Shown: piece after piece, positions 52,431 through 62,834 of the stretch
How positions within the stretch are numbered: position 1 is the stretch's first letter
Layout of the letters: every line of letters starts with the position of its first letter
Source of the DNA: Enterobacter asburiae
GTDB taxonomy: Bacteria > Pseudomonadota > Gammaproteobacteria > Enterobacterales > Enterobacteriaceae
DNA length: 64,000 nt
Reading direction: 5' to 3'
Assembly (NCBI RefSeq): GCF_021440515.1
Contig: NZ_JAKCMV010000039.1
Coordinates: 1 to 64,000 of the forward strand
The notes under the pieces: model-generated
Seen by the model: only the letters and a program-made list of their open reading frames with translations
The model's database searches: none
What the model was told of the DNA's origin: nothing
Made by a program: the position numbers and the translations under genes

Positions 52431-54260
52431 GTGGCGCAGGCGGAAGTTTTGAATCAGGAGTCGCTGGCTAAACAGGTTTTGCATGAAACCTTCGGCTATC
52501 AGCAGTTCCGCCCCGGCCAGGAAACCATCATCGAAACCGTGCTGGAAGGCCGCGACTGCCTGGTGGTCATGCCGACCGGCGGCGGTAAATCCCTCTGCTA
52601 TCAGGTGCCCGCGCTGGTGCTTAACGGCCTGACGGTCGTGGTATCCCCGCTCATTTCCCTGATGAAAGACCAGGTTGACCAGCTGCTCGCTAACGGCGTG
52701 GCGGCGGCCTGTCTTAACTCGACGCAGACCCGCGAGCAGCAGCAAGAGGTGATGGCGGGCTGTCGTACCGGGCAGATCCGCCTGCTGTACATCGCGCCCG
52801 AACGTCTGATGCTGGATAACTTCCTCGATCATCTGGCGCACTGGAATCCGGTGCTGCTGGCGGTGGATGAAGCGCACTGTATCTCCCAGTGGGGACACGA
52901 CTTCCGCCCGGAATATGCGGCGCTTGGGCAGCTGCGTCAGCGCTTCCCCGAACTGCCGTTTATGGCGCTGACCGCCACGGCGGACGACACCACCCGGCTG
53001 GACATTGTGCGTCTGCTGGGGCTAAAAGACCCCTATATTCAGGTCAGCAGCTTCGACCGCCCGAACATCCGCTACATGCTGATGGAAAAGTTCAAGCCGC
53101 TGGATCAGCTCTTACGCTACGTGCAGGAGCAGCGCGGTAAATCCGGCATCATTTACTGCAACAGCCGTGCGAAGGTAGAAGATACCGCCGCGCGTCTGCA
53201 AAACCGCGGCTTTAGCGCGGCGGCCTACCATGCTGGGCTGGAAAACCACATCCGCGCCGACGTGCAGGAGAAATTCCAGCGCGACGATCTGCAAATCGTG
53301 GTGGCGACCGTGGCGTTCGGTATGGGCATTAACAAGCCCAACGTGCGCTTTGTGGTCCATTTCGACATTCCGCGCAATATCGAATCCTATTACCAGGAAA
53401 CCGGCCGCGCCGGGCGTGACGGCCTGCCCGCTGAGGCGATGCTGTTTTACGATCCGGCGGACATGGCGTGGCTGCGCCGCTGTCTCGAAGAGAAGCCGCA
53501 GGGGCAGTTGCAGGATATCGAACGCCATAAGCTCAACGCGATGGGGGCGTTTGCCGAAGCGCAAACCTGCCGCCGCCTTGTGCTGCTCAACTACTTTGGC
53601 GAAGGGCGTCAGGAGCCGTGCGGCAACTGCGATATCTGCCTCGATCCGCCAAAGCAGTACGATGGCCTGATGGACGCGCGTAAGGCGCTGTCGACCATTT
53701 ACCGCGTTAATCAGCGCTTCGGGATGGGTTACGTGGTGGAGGTGCTGCGCGGGGCCAATAACCAGCGTATCCGGGACATGGGCCACGACAAGCTGCCCGT
53801 CTACGGCATCGGTAAAGACCAGAGTCATGAGCACTGGGTCAGTATTATCCGTCAGCTTATTCACCTCGGCTTTGCCACGCAAAATATTGCCCAGCACTCC
53901 GCGCTACAGCTGACCGAAGCCGCGCGCCCGGTGCTGCGCGGCGATGTTGAGCTTAAGCTCGCCGTGCCGCGCGTGGTGGCACTCAAACCGCGCGTGATGC
54001 AAAAATCCTACGGCGGCAACTACGACCGTAAGCTGTTCGCCAAGCTGCGCAAGCTGCGTAAGGCCATCGCCGACGAAGAGAACATCCCGCCTTATGTGGT
54101 GTTTAACGACGCAACGCTGATCGAAATGGCCGAGCAGACACCGCTCAGCGCCGGCGAAATGCTCAGCGTTAACGGCGTCGGCACGCGCAAGCTGGAGCGT
54201 TTCGGGAAAGAGTTTATGGCACTTATTCGCTCTCACGTCGACGGCGAAGATGAGGAGTAG
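52431..54260 (+). CDS. recQ: ATP-dependent DNA helicase RecQ
   Basis: The 609-residue RecQ has the helicase core with MPTGGGKS (about 46-53), DEAH box in VDEAHCISQWGHDF, RQC domain zinc cysteines (CRRL, CGNCDIC) and a C-terminal HRDC domain (LFAKLRKLRKAIADEENIPPYVVF). Start is GTG at 52431 (MAQAEVL), the E. coli start and length. A longer in-frame ORF from 52368 codes a hydrophobic stretch that mimics a signal peptide but lies in the pldA terminator. Confidence 0.96.
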   Translation: MAQAEVLNQESLAKQVLHETFGYQQFRPGQETIIETVLEGRDCLVVMPTGGGKSLCYQVPALVLNGLTVVVSPLISLMKDQVDQLLANGVAAACLNSTQTREQQQEVMAGCRTGQIRLLYIAPERLMLDNFLDHLAHWNPVLLAVDEAHCISQWGHDFRPEYAALGQLRQRFPELPFMALTATADDTTRLDIVRLLGLKDPYIQVSSFDRPNIRYMLMEKFKPLDQLLRYVQEQRGKSGIIYCNSRAKVEDTAARLQNRGFSAAAYHAGLENHIRADVQEKFQRDDLQIVVATVAFGMGINKPNVRFVVHFDIPRNIESYYQETGRAGRDGLPAEAMLFYDPADMAWLRRCLEEKPQGQLQDIERHKLNAMGAFAEAQTCRRLVLLNYFGEGRQEPCGNCDICLDPPKQYDGLMDARKALSTIYRVNQRFGMGYVVEVLRGANNQRIRDMGHDKLPVYGIGKDQSHEHWVSIIRQLIHLGFATQNIAQHSALQLTEAARPVLRGDVELKLAVPRVVALKPRVMQKSYGGNYDRKLFAKLRKLRKAIADEENIPPYVVFNDATLIEMAEQTPLSAGEMLSVNGVGTRKLERFGKEFMALIRSHVDGEDEE

Positions 54261-54321
54261 TCAGCCGGTCAAAAAAGTGCCAGGATGATGACTCACTACA
54301 TTATTCCCCCGCGAGTTAATT

Positions 54322-54942
54322 ATGTTAATGCTATTTCTTACAGTGGCGTTGGTGCATATCGTTGCGCTGATGAGCCCTGGCCCTGACTTTTTCTTCGTGT
54401 CGCAAACCGCCGTCAGCCGCTCCCGCAAAGAGGCGATGATGGGCGTTCTGGGCATCACTATGGGCGTCATGGTGTGGGCGGCAGTCGCGCTGCTTGGCCT
54501 GAACCTGATCCTCGCGAAAATGGCCTGGCTGCACAACATCATTATGGTCGGCGGCGGTCTGTACCTGTGCTGGATGGGCTACCAGATGCTGCGCGGGGCG
54601 CTGAAAAAAGAAGAGAAGAAAGCAGAAGAGCCAAAGGTGGAGCTGGCGACCGGCGGCAAAAGCTTTGTTAAAGGGCTGCTTACCAATCTCGCAAACCCGA
54701 AAGCCATTATCTACTTCGGCTCCGTCTTCTCGCTGTTTGTCGGCGATAGCGTCGGCGCAGGCGCGCGCTGGGGAATTTTCCTGCTGATCGTGGTGGAAAC
54801 CTTCGCCTGGTTCACCATCGTGGCGAGCCTGTTTGCCCTACCGGCGATGCGCCGCGGCTATCAGCGCATCGCGAAGTGGATTGACGGCTTTGCCGGCGCG
54901 TTGTTCACCGGCTTTGGTATTCATCTGATCATTTCGCGCTAA
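54322..54942 (+). CDS. rhtC: LysE-family threonine exporter RhtC
   Basis: The 206-residue LysE/RhtB-family exporter has about 6 membrane segments and the family N-terminal [15 protein letters not shown]. Its stop codon overlaps that of the convergent rhtB by 4 nt. E. coli RhtC exports threonine. Confidence 0.94.
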   Translation: MLMLFLTVALVHIVALMSPGPDFFFVSQTAVSRSRKEAMMGVLGITMGVMVWAAVALLGLNLILAKMAWLHNIIMVGGGLYLCWMGYQMLRGALKKEEKKAEEPKVELATGGKSFVKGLLTNLANPKAIIYFGSVFSLFVGDSVGAGARWGIFLLIVVETFAWFTIVASLFALPAMRRGYQRIAKWIDGFAGALFTGFGIHLIISR

Positions 54943-55559
54943 GCATGACGCGCTGACGCAAGCAGCGCGCCAACCAGCATAAACAGCGAACCGAACACTT
55001 TATTCAGGGCCTTCATCTGTTTAGGCCCTTTGATCCACGCCGCAATCCGCTGTGCGAGCGTCGCATAACCAATCATCACAATAATATCGACGATAATGGT
55101 GGTCGCTCCGAGAACCACGTACTGCATCACCTGTGCCTGATGCGGCACGATAAACTGCGGGAATAGGGCGGCGAGGAACACGATGCTTTTTGGATTCGTC
55201 AGGTTGACGAACACCGCCCGCTTGAACAAATGGCCGCGCGATTGGGTTTGCGCCAGCGTATTAAGATTGATCGAGCCCGCCGCGCGCCACTGCTGAATGC
55301 CCAGCAAGATCAGGTAGGCGGCACCGGCCCATTTCAGCACCTCAAACGCCAGCACCGAGCGCGAGAACAACGTTCCCAGGCCAATCCCCACCAGCACGAT
55401 GTGGATGCCTAACCCGGCCTGCAAACCCGCAATGGACGCCGCCGCGCCGCGATAGCCGTGATTGATAGAGGTCGTCATGGTATTGATGGCGCCAGAGCCA
55501 GGTGAAAGGCTGAGGATAATGGATGTCAGCAGGTACGCGAACCACCATTCGAAGGTCAT
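54939..55559 (-). CDS. rhtB: LysE-family homoserine/homoserine lactone exporter RhtB
   Basis: The 206-residue paralogue of RhtC has N-terminal [15 protein letters not shown] and about 6 membrane segments. E. coli RhtB exports homoserine and its lactone. Tail-to-tail overlap with rhtC. Divergent from pldB. Confidence 0.94.
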   Translation of the reverse strand: MTFEWWFAYLLTSIILSLSPGSGAINTMTTSINHGYRGAAASIAGLQAGLGIHIVLVGIGLGTLFSRSVLAFEVLKWAGAAYLILLGIQQWRAAGSINLNTLAQTQSRGHLFKRAVFVNLTNPKSIVFLAALFPQFIVPHQAQVMQYVVLGATTIIVDIIVMIGYATLAQRIAAWIKGPKQMKALNKVFGSLFMLVGALLASARHA

Positions 55560-55668
55560 TTGAAACTCCCTGATCGTCTGTTTTTATGCCACAATACGCT
55601 ATTGTTACGGCATTTTGTGACCAGTAGCGAAAAAACGATATTCCTTGGCTTACGGGGGTGGAAACCCG

Positions 55669-56661
55669 ATGTTTCAACAGAAAAAGGATTGGGAAACACG
55701 AGAAAACGCTTTTGCCGCTTTCTCTATGGGCCCGCTGACCGATTTCTGGCGTCAGCGTGAGGAAGATGAGTTTATCGGCGTCGGTGCTATTCCGGTGCGC
55801 TTTGTCCGTTTTCGCGATGAGAAAAACGATCGCGTCATTGTCGTTTGCCCTGGGCGTATTGAAAGCTATGTAAAGTATGCGGAGCTGGCCTACGACCTGT
55901 TCCATCTTGGCTTTGATGTGTTGATTATCGACCATCGCGGTCAGGGGCTTTCGGGGCGAATGCTGGCGGATACGCATCGCGGGCACGTTGAGCAGTTCAG
56001 CGATTACGTTGAGGATTTGGCCGCATTCTGGCAGCAGGAAGTTCAGCCCGGCCCGTGGCGCAAGCGTTATATCCTCGCGCATTCGATGGGCGGCGCCATT
56101 TCAACGCTCTTTTTGCAGCGCTATGAGCACCAGTGTGATGCCATTGCGCTTACCGCGCCGATGTACGGCATCGTGATACGTTTACCCGACTGGATGGTAC
56201 GCCATTTACTCGACTGGGCTGAGGGCCATCAGCGCATTCGTGAAAACTATGCCATCGGAACCGGGCGCTGGCGGGCATTGCCTTTCGCCATCAACGTGTT
56301 GACCCACAGCGGACAGCGTTATCGTCGTAACCTGCGTTTTTATGCCGATGAACCCCGCCTGCGCGTGGGTGGCCCCACCTGGCACTGGGTGCGGGAAGGC
56401 ATTCTTGCCGGAGAGCAGGTTCTTGCGGGCGCTGCCGATGACGACACGCCAATGCTCTTGATTCAGGCGGAAGAAGAGCATGTGGTGGATAACCGTATGC
56501 ATGACCGCTTTTGTGAACTGCGCGCCGCCGCGGGTCATCCCTGCGAAGGGGGTAAACCGCTGGTCATAAAAGGCGCGTACCATGAGATCCTTTTTGAAAA
56601 GGACGCCATGCGCTCAGTCGCGCTCAACGCCATCGTCGAGTTTTTCGACCGGCATAACTGA
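55669..56661 (+). CDS. pldB: lysophospholipase L2
   Basis: The 330-residue alpha/beta hydrolase degrades 2-acyl lysophospholipids at the inner membrane. The nucleophile serine is in LAHSMGGAIS, with oxyanion region DHRGQGLSG. The ATG at 55669 (MFQQKKDWETRENAF) matches the family; an earlier in-frame ATG (55645) was not used. C-terminus shorter than E. coli by about 10 residues. Confidence 0.94.
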   Translation: MFQQKKDWETRENAFAAFSMGPLTDFWRQREEDEFIGVGAIPVRFVRFRDEKNDRVIVVCPGRIESYVKYAELAYDLFHLGFDVLIIDHRGQGLSGRMLADTHRGHVEQFSDYVEDLAAFWQQEVQPGPWRKRYILAHSMGGAISTLFLQRYEHQCDAIALTAPMYGIVIRLPDWMVRHLLDWAEGHQRIRENYAIGTGRWRALPFAINVLTHSGQRYRRNLRFYADEPRLRVGGPTWHWVREGILAGEQVLAGAADDDTPMLLIQAEEEHVVDNRMHDRFCELRAAAGHPCEGGKPLVIKGAYHEILFEKDAMRSVALNAIVEFFDRHN

Positions 56662-56686
56662 TTTTTTATTGAGGTTAAATTTCCCT

Positions 56687-57487
56687 ATGTACCAGGTTGT
56701 TGCGTCTGACTTAGATGGCACGCTGCTTTCTCCCGATCACACCCTATCGCCTTACGCGAAAGAAACCCTGAAACTCCTGACCGCCCGTGGCGTGAACTTC
56801 GTGTTTGCCACCGGCCGCCACCACGTGGACGTGGGGCAGATCCGCGATAACCTGGACATCAAAGCCTATATGATCACCTCCAACGGTGCGCGCGTACACG
56901 ACACCGACGGCAACCTGATCTTTACCCATAACCTGGATCGCGATATCGCCAGCGATCTCTTCGGGGTGGTGCATAACAGTCCGGACATCATCACCAACGT
57001 TTACCGCGACGATGAGTGGTTTATGAATCGTCATCGCCCGGACGAGATGCGTTTCTTCAAAGAGGCGGTCTTTAACTACTCCCTGTATGAGCCGGGCCTG
57101 CTGGATCCTGAAGGCATCAGCAAAGTGTTCTTCACCTGCGAAAGCCATGAAGCGCTGCTGCCGCTGGAGCAGGCGATCAACGCCCGCTGGGGCGATCGCG
57201 TCAACGTCAGCTTCTCCACGCTGACCTGTCTGGAAGTGATGGCGGGCGGCGTTTCCAAAGGACACGCGCTGGAAGCCGTGGCCCAGCGCCTGGGCTTTGA
57301 GCTGAAAGACTGCATCGCGTTTGGCGACGGCATGAACGACGCCGAGATGCTCTCCATGGCGGGCAAAGGCTGCATCATGGAAAACGCGCACCAGCGCCTG
57401 AAAGATCTGCACCCGGAGCTGGAAGTGATCGGCACCAACGCCGATAACGCCGTGCCGAAATACCTGCGTAAACTGTTCCTTGAATAA
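56687..57487 (+). CDS. yigL: HAD-type (Cof) sugar/pyridoxal phosphatase YigL
   Basis: The 266-residue Cof-type HAD hydrolase has DLDGTLLSPDHTLS (about 8-21) and FGDGMNDAEML. In E. coli YigL dephosphorylates PLP and sugar phosphates and is stabilised by SgrS. The ATG at 56687 gives the E. coli length; no SgrS site was mapped. Confidence 0.94.
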   Translation: MYQVVASDLDGTLLSPDHTLSPYAKETLKLLTARGVNFVFATGRHHVDVGQIRDNLDIKAYMITSNGARVHDTDGNLIFTHNLDRDIASDLFGVVHNSPDIITNVYRDDEWFMNRHRPDEMRFFKEAVFNYSLYEPGLLDPEGISKVFFTCESHEALLPLEQAINARWGDRVNVSFSTLTCLEVMAGGVSKGHALEAVAQRLGFELKDCIAFGDGMNDAEMLSMAGKGCIMENAHQRLKDLHPELEVIGTNADNAVPKYLRKLFLE

Positions 57488-57569
57488 TCTTCATTTGGTT
57501 GTTTAACGTCCAGTTGTCAACCAAAGAGTTCGCTACAATGCCTGTCCTTCTTTCTGAGAGACAAGCATT

Positions 57570-58469
57570 GTGGCGCTACTCATTATCACCACCATCCTGT
57601 GGGCCTTCTCCTTTAGCCTGATTGGCGAATACCTTGCCGGTTCGGTCGACAGCTATTTCTCGGTGCTGATGCGCGTGGGGCTGGCGGCGCTGGTGTTCCT
57701 GCCGTTCCTGCGCACGCGCGGGCAGACGCTAAAAACCCTCCTGCTTTACATGCTGGTGGGCGCCATGCAGCTTGGCATCATGTATCTGTTCAGCTTCCGG
57801 GCCTACGTTTACCTGTCCGTATCGGAATTCCTGCTCTTTACGGTGCTTACGCCGCTCTACATCACCCTGATTTACGATCTGCTCAGCAGGCGTCGCTTGC
57901 GCTGGGGATATCTGTTGAGCGCCGCGCTGGCGGTGCTTGGCGCGGCGATTATCCGCTACGACAAAGTGAGCGATCACTTCTGGACGGGCCTGATGTTCGT
58001 GCAGCTGGCAAATATCAGCTTTGCCATTGGCATGGTGGGCTACAAGCGCCTGATGGAGACCCGCCCGATGCCGCAGCACAACGCCTTTGCCTGGTTCTAT
58101 ATGGGGGCGGCGATCGTTGCGGTGGCGGCGTGGTTTATGCTCGGCAATCCGCAAAAGCTGCCGACCACGTCGGTGCAGTGGGGCGTTCTGGTCTGGCTGG
58201 GCGTGGTGGCGTCAGGGCTGGGGTACTTCATGTGGAACTACGGCGCTACGCAGGTAGACGCCGGTACGCTGGGGATCATGAACAACGTGCACGTGCCCGC
58301 CGGGCTGCTGGTCAACCTTGCCATCTGGCAGGAGCAGCCGCACTGGCCGAGCTTCATTATTGGGGGAACGGTGATCCTGGCTTCGCTGTGGGTACATCGC
58401 CGTTGGGTCGCTCCGCGCTCCGCACAAACGGAAGATGGTCGCAGGCGTGATTCCGCGCTGAGCGAATAA
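57570..58469 (+). CDS. yigM: EamA-family carboxylate/biotin transporter YigM
   Basis: The 299-residue DMT/EamA transporter has about 10 membrane segments. E. coli YigM (BioP) is reported to carry biotin. GTG start as in E. coli. Its last 113 nt overlap the 3' end of metR on the opposite strand. Confidence 0.92.
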   Translation: MALLIITTILWAFSFSLIGEYLAGSVDSYFSVLMRVGLAALVFLPFLRTRGQTLKTLLLYMLVGAMQLGIMYLFSFRAYVYLSVSEFLLFTVLTPLYITLIYDLLSRRRLRWGYLLSAALAVLGAAIIRYDKVSDHFWTGLMFVQLANISFAIGMVGYKRLMETRPMPQHNAFAWFYMGAAIVAVAAWFMLGNPQKLPTTSVQWGVLVWLGVVASGLGYFMWNYGATQVDAGTLGIMNNVHVPAGLLVNLAIWQEQPHWPSFIIGGTVILASLWVHRRWVAPRSAQTEDGRRRDSALSE

Positions 58470-59310
58470 ACGCTTCAGTTACCGGCTGACGCTGCTCGCC
58501 GTCGCGCACGGCGGCGTACAGTCGGCTCCACAGTCCTTCACCCAGGGTTTTGGTCACCACCAGACCCTGGCGTTCAAAACTCTCCACTACCCAGTGCGGC
58601 AGCGCCGCGATGCCCATCCGGGCGGCAACCATCTGGATCAGCAGCAGGGTGTTATCCACGCTTTTCAGCTGTGGGCTAATGCCTGCGGGTTGCAGGAAGT
58701 GACGCCAGATATCCAGCCGACTGCGCTGGACCGGGTAAATCAGCAGGGTTTCGGTCGCCAGATCTTCCGGCGTAACGCGCGTTTTCGCCGCCAGCGGGTG
58801 ATCCGGTGCCAGCACCAGGCGCACCTCAAAATCAAACATCGGTGAATAGTGCAAACCGCTGCGCGGCAGAATGTCGGACGTCAACACCAGATCCAGCTCG
58901 CCCTGTTGCAGCGAGGGCTGCGGGTCAAAGGTCACGCCGGAGGTAAAGTCCATCTCCACCTGCGGCCACTTCTGGCGGAAGTTCTCAAGCGCCGGGGTCA
59001 ACCACTGAATACAGCTATGGCACTCAATAGCGATGCGCAGTTTGGTCTGCTGCGGCTCATTGCACGACTGCAACGCGCTCGCAATCTGCGGCAGCACCTG
59101 ATTCGCCAGCTGCAACAAAATTTCGCCCTGCGGCGTAAAGCGCAGCGGCTGACTCTTACGCACGAACAGACGAAAGCCAAGGCGTTGTTCCAGATCGCTG
59201 AACTGGTGAGAAAGGGCAGACTGGGTCTGGTGCAGCGTGGCCGCCGCCGCCGCGAGAGAGCCGCAGTTCCGCAACGCCTGGAGCGTTTTCAGGTGTTTAA
59301 TCTCGATCAT
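58357..59310 (-). CDS. metR: LysR-type regulator MetR
   Basis: The 317-residue LysR activator of metE and metH has the N-terminal HTH ([28 protein letters not shown]), with homocysteine as coregulator in E. coli. Divergent from metE; a TGAA-N5-TTCA site overlaps its own start codon. Its 3' end overlaps yigM. Confidence 0.96.
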   Translation of the reverse strand: MIEIKHLKTLQALRNCGSLAAAAATLHQTQSALSHQFSDLEQRLGFRLFVRKSQPLRFTPQGEILLQLANQVLPQIASALQSCNEPQQTKLRIAIECHSCIQWLTPALENFRQKWPQVEMDFTSGVTFDPQPSLQQGELDLVLTSDILPRSGLHYSPMFDFEVRLVLAPDHPLAAKTRVTPEDLATETLLIYPVQRSRLDIWRHFLQPAGISPQLKSVDNTLLLIQMVAARMGIAALPHWVVESFERQGLVVTKTLGEGLWSRLYAAVRDGEQRQPVTEAFIRSARNHACDHLPFVRSAERPNGDVPTAKPGSPFPQ

Positions 59311-59322
59311 GAAAGTCCTTCA
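59310..59322. promoter_or_regulatory. MetR binding site
   Basis: TGAAAGTCCTTCA matches TGAA-N5-TTCA exactly. It starts at the first base of the metR ATG, so MetR binding here may both activate metE and limit metR. Confidence 0.85.
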
Positions 59323-59344
59323 CTTCGCCATGAGCATTTTGCGC

Positions 59345-59373
59345 TTGAGGAATATACAGTACCTACACATTAT
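59345..59373 (+). promoter_or_regulatory. candidate metE promoter
   Basis: TTGAGG (345-350) and CATTAT (368-373), 4 of 6 each, are 17 bp apart. The weak hexamers fit an activator-dependent promoter with the MetR site just upstream. Confidence 0.6.
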
Positions 59374-59397
59374 GGAAGTGTAAACATCTGGACGGCT
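59374..59397. promoter_or_regulatory. tandem MetJ boxes of metE
   Basis: Three 8-bp units (GGAAGTGT, AAACATCT, GGACGGCT) match AGACGTCT at 5, 6 and 6 of 8 positions. They lie just after the -10 and would let MetJ-SAM repress metE. Confidence 0.65.
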
Positions 59398-59426
59398 AAA
59401 TCCTAAAAATTCACAGGGGACACACC

Positions 59427-61688
59427 ATGACTATTCGCAGCCACACCCTCGGTTTCCCACGCGTCGGCCTTCGTCGCGAACTGAAAAAAGCACAAGAGAG
59501 CTACTGGGCGGGCAATACCACCCGTGACGAACTGCTGGCGGTGGGCCGCGAGCTGCGTGCGCGCCACTGGGATCAGCAAAAGCAGGCGGGCATTGACCTG
59601 CTGCCGGTGGGCGATTTCGCCTGGTACGACCATGTTCTGACCACCAGCCTGCTGCTTGGCAACGTGCCGGCTCGTCATCAGAACAAAGATGGATCGGTGG
59701 ATATCGACACCCTGTTCCGTCTGGGGCGCGGCCGCGCACCGACCGGGGAACCGGCGGCTGCGGCGGAAATGACCAAGTGGTTTAACACCAACTACCACTA
59801 CATGGTGCCGGAATTCGTGAAAGGCCAGCAGTTCAAACTGACCTGGACGCAGCTGCTGGAGGAAGTGGACGAAGCGCTGGCGCTGGGCCATAACGTTAAA
59901 CCAGTCCTGCTCGGCCCGGTTACCTATCTGTGGCTCGGCAAAGTGAAGGGCGAGCAGTTCGACCGCCTGAGCCTGCTGAACGACATCCTGCCGGTCTACA
60001 AACAGGTGCTGGTGGAGCTTGCGAAACGCGGTATTCAGTGGGTACAAATCGATGAACCGGCGCTGGTGCTGGAGCTGCCGCAGGAATGGCTCGACGCCTT
60101 CAAACCGGCCTACGACGCGCTTTCAGGCCAGGTGAAGCTGCTGCTGACCACCTACTTTGAAGGCGTAGCGCCTAACCTCGACACTATCATCGCGCTGCCG
60201 GTCCAGGGGCTGCATGTGGATCTGGTGCACGGCAGCGATGACGTAGCCCAGCTGCACAAGCGCCTGCCGATCGACTGGCTGCTCTCGGCAGGGCTGGTCA
60301 ACGGGCGTAACGTCTGGCGCGCCGATCTTACCGAGAAATACGCACAAATAAAGGATATCGTCGGCAAACGTGAGCTGTGGGTGGCCTCCTCGTGCTCCCT
60401 GCTGCACAGCCCTATCGACCTGAGCGTCGAAACCCGCCTCGATGCCGAGGTGAAGAGCTGGTTTGCCTTCGCGCTGCAAAAATGTGAAGAGCTGGCGCTG
60501 CTGCGCGATGCCCTGAACAGCGGCGACACGGCGGCCATTGCCGACTGGAGCGCACCGATTCAGGCGCGTCGTCACTCGGCCCGCGTGCATAATCCGGCGG
60601 TGGAAAAACGCCTGGCGGCCATCACCGCTCAGGACAGCCAGCGTCAGAATCCTTATGAAGTCCGCGCCGAAGCGCAGCGCGCCCGCTTCAACCTGCCCGC
60701 GTGGCCAACCACCACCATCGGCTCGTTCCCGCAGACCACGGAAATTCGCGGCCTTCGTCTGGACTTCAAAAAGGGCAACCTCGATGCGGGCAACTATCGC
60801 ACCGGCATCGCGGAACACATCAAGCAGGCGATTGTTGAGCAGGAGCGTTTGGGTCTGGACGTGCTGGTCCACGGCGAAGCCGAGCGTAACGACATGGTGG
60901 AATATTTCGGAGAACATCTGGACGGTTTCGTCTTCACCCAGAACGGCTGGGTGCAGAGCTACGGCTCCCGCTGCGTCAAGCCGCCGGTGGTAATCGGGGA
61001 CATCAGCCGCCCGGAAGCGATCACCGTGGAGTGGGCGAAGTATGCCCAGTCCCTGACCGACAAGCCGGTGAAAGGCATGTTGACCGGCCCGGTGACCATT
61101 CTCTGCTGGTCCTTCCCGCGCGAGGACGTCAGCCGTGAAACCATTGCGAAGCAGATTGCGCTGGCGCTGCGTGACGAAGTGGCAGATCTCGAAGCCGCAG
61201 GCATCGGCATTATCCAGATTGACGAACCGGCGCTGCGCGAAGGCCTGCCGCTGCGTCGGAGCGACTGGGATGCGTATTTACAGTGGGGCGTGGAGGCATT
61301 CCGCCTTAACGCGGCGGTAGCGAAGGACGACACCCAGATCCACACCCACATGTGTTACTGCGAATTTAACGACATCATGGATTCCATCGCCGCGCTGGAC
61401 GCCGACGTGATCACCATTGAAACATCGCGTTCGGACATGGAGCTGCTGGAGGCGTTTGAAGAGTTCGACTACCCGAACGAAATCGGACCGGGGGTGTATG
61501 ACATTCACTCCCCGAACGTGCCGGATGTGAAATGGATTGAAGCGTTATTAAAGAAGGCGGCACAGCGTATTCCGGCGGAGCGCCTGTGGGTAAACCCGGA
61601 CTGCGGCCTTAAGACGCGCGGCTGGCCGGAAACCCGCGCGGCGCTGGCGAACATGGTGAAGGCGGCGCAGAACCTGCGTCAGGCATAG
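59427..61688 (+). CDS. metE: cobalamin-independent methionine synthase
   Basis: The 753-residue zinc enzyme transfers methyl from methyltetrahydrofolate polyglutamate to homocysteine. Zinc ligands are visible as HMCYCEF (about 641-643) and CGLKTRGW (about 726). Two duplicated TIM-barrel halves. SD AGGGGA lies upstream of the ATG. Activated by MetR and repressed by MetJ. Confidence 0.97.
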   Translation: MTIRSHTLGFPRVGLRRELKKAQESYWAGNTTRDELLAVGRELRARHWDQQKQAGIDLLPVGDFAWYDHVLTTSLLLGNVPARHQNKDGSVDIDTLFRLGRGRAPTGEPAAAAEMTKWFNTNYHYMVPEFVKGQQFKLTWTQLLEEVDEALALGHNVKPVLLGPVTYLWLGKVKGEQFDRLSLLNDILPVYKQVLVELAKRGIQWVQIDEPALVLELPQEWLDAFKPAYDALSGQVKLLLTTYFEGVAPNLDTIIALPVQGLHVDLVHGSDDVAQLHKRLPIDWLLSAGLVNGRNVWRADLTEKYAQIKDIVGKRELWVASSCSLLHSPIDLSVETRLDAEVKSWFAFALQKCEELALLRDALNSGDTAAIADWSAPIQARRHSARVHNPAVEKRLAAITAQDSQRQNPYEVRAEAQRARFNLPAWPTTTIGSFPQTTEIRGLRLDFKKGNLDAGNYRTGIAEHIKQAIVEQERLGLDVLVHGEAERNDMVEYFGEHLDGFVFTQNGWVQSYGSRCVKPPVVIGDISRPEAITVEWAKYAQSLTDKPVKGMLTGPVTILCWSFPREDVSRETIAKQIALALRDEVADLEAAGIGIIQIDEPALREGLPLRRSDWDAYLQWGVEAFRLNAAVAKDDTQIHTHMCYCEFNDIMDSIAALDADVITIETSRSDMELLEAFEEFDYPNEIGPGVYDIHSPNVPDVKWIEALLKKAAQRIPAERLWVNPDCGLKTRGWPETRAALANMVKAAQNLRQA

Positions 61689-61700
61689 CGGCGCTGAATT

Positions 61701-61765
61701 GCCGGGTGGCGGCTGCGCTTGCCCGGCCTACAGACAGGCCCGGTAAGGCGCAGCCGCCACCGGGC
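61701..61765. repeat. paired REP elements (BIME) between metE and dlhH
   Basis: Two oppositely oriented REP palindromes (61701-61731 and 61736-61765) fill the gap between the convergent metE and dlhH stops. Confidence 0.9.
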
Positions 61766-61767
61766 TT

Positions 61768-62574
61768 TTAGGCTTTTTTCCCACCGTACTGCCTGAACCA
61801 CGCCAGCATTCTCTGCCAGCCGTCTTTCGCCGATTCCGGGTGATAGCTCGCACGGTAATCGGCGTTAAACGCGTGTCCCGCTTCGGGATACACAATAATG
61901 TCCGCTTTGGCGTTTGCCGCCCGCAGCGCCTGACGCATCGACTCCACCGTATCAAGCGGGATGCTCGTGTCCTCAGCGCCGTAAAGCCCCAGCACCGGCG
62001 CGTTAAGATCGACCGCGATATCCAGCGGATGCTTCGGTGAATTCAGCGTTTTTTCACCCACCAGCTTACCGTACCAGGCCACGGCTGCCTTGAGCTGCGG
62101 GTTGTGGGCGGCGTAGAGCCAGCTAATGCGACCGCCCCAGCAGAAGCCGGTGACCATCAGACGGTGCGGATCGCCGCCGTTGCGGGCCGCCCAGCTGGCT
62201 ACATGGTCGAGATCGGCCAGCACCTGCGCGTCCGGGACTTTACTCACCAGATTGGCGAACAGGGTCGGAATATCGCTGTAGTCGTTCGGATCGCCCTGGC
62301 GGAAATAGAGCTCCGGCGCGATGGCCAGATACCCCTCCAGCGCCAGGCGGCGGCAAATATCGCGAATATGCTCATGCACGCCGAAAATCTCCTGAACCAC
62401 AATCACCACCGGCAGCGGGCCGTCGGCGGATTTCGGGCGGGCGTGCCAGGCTGGCATGTTGTCCCCCTGCGAGGGGATAGAGGTCTCACCTGCGCTGATT
62501 GCCTCTTCCGGGGTGGTGACAATCGTTGAAGCATGAGGGGCAGCAGCAGGTGCAAAACCGGATTTTTCAGTCAT
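61768..62574 (-). CDS. dlhH: dienelactone hydrolase family protein (DlhH/YsgA)
   Basis: The 268-residue alpha/beta hydrolase has a cysteine nucleophile motif GFCWGGRISW and a C-terminal PEAGHAFNAD histidine region. The physiological substrate in E. coli is not established. Convergent with metE; divergent from udp. Confidence 0.9.
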   Translation of the reverse strand: MTEKSGFAPAAAPHASTIVTTPEEAISAGETSIPSQGDNMPAWHARPKSADGPLPVVIVVQEIFGVHEHIRDICRRLALEGYLAIAPELYFRQGDPNDYSDIPTLFANLVSKVPDAQVLADLDHVASWAARNGGDPHRLMVTGFCWGGRISWLYAAHNPQLKAAVAWYGKLVGEKTLNSPKHPLDIAVDLNAPVLGLYGAEDTSIPLDTVESMRQALRAANAKADIIVYPEAGHAFNADYRASYHPESAKDGWQRMLAWFRQYGGKKA

Positions 62575-62693
62575 GGCATTCTCCGTACCAATGTTGAGTT
62601 AGCGCAAAGGTAAATATAGTCACTGTGTTAACAACTCACATTGCCTGATACGGTCTATCTTTTGTGCAACAGACCGCGCTATAAGATTGTTAA

Positions 62694-62709
62694 TGTGATG
62701 TTAGTCACT
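62694..62709 (+). promoter_or_regulatory. CRP site 2 of udp
   Basis: TGTGA-TGTTAG-TCACT. The distance to the second site is 52 bp between centres, the same as in E. coli udp (-93.5 and -41.5). The space between the two (CAATCATTTTCATTC region) is where CytR sits in E. coli. Confidence 0.85.
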
Positions 62710-62745
62710 TTTTTATGGAAATTAACTGCAATCATTTTCATTCAT

Positions 62746-62761
62746 GGTGAGATGCGTCACG
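62746..62761 (+). promoter_or_regulatory. CRP site 1 of udp
   Basis: GGTGA-GATGCG-TCACG, with a -10 (TAAAGT, 62783-62788) placing the start near 62795, about 41 nt from the site centre. This is a class II CRP arrangement. Confidence 0.8.
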
Positions 62762-62834
62762 AAATTTCACCCACTGCTTCTGTAAAGTACCGTTTTACTT
62801 CTCCTGACTAAACCGACCCACAGAGGAGTCACCT

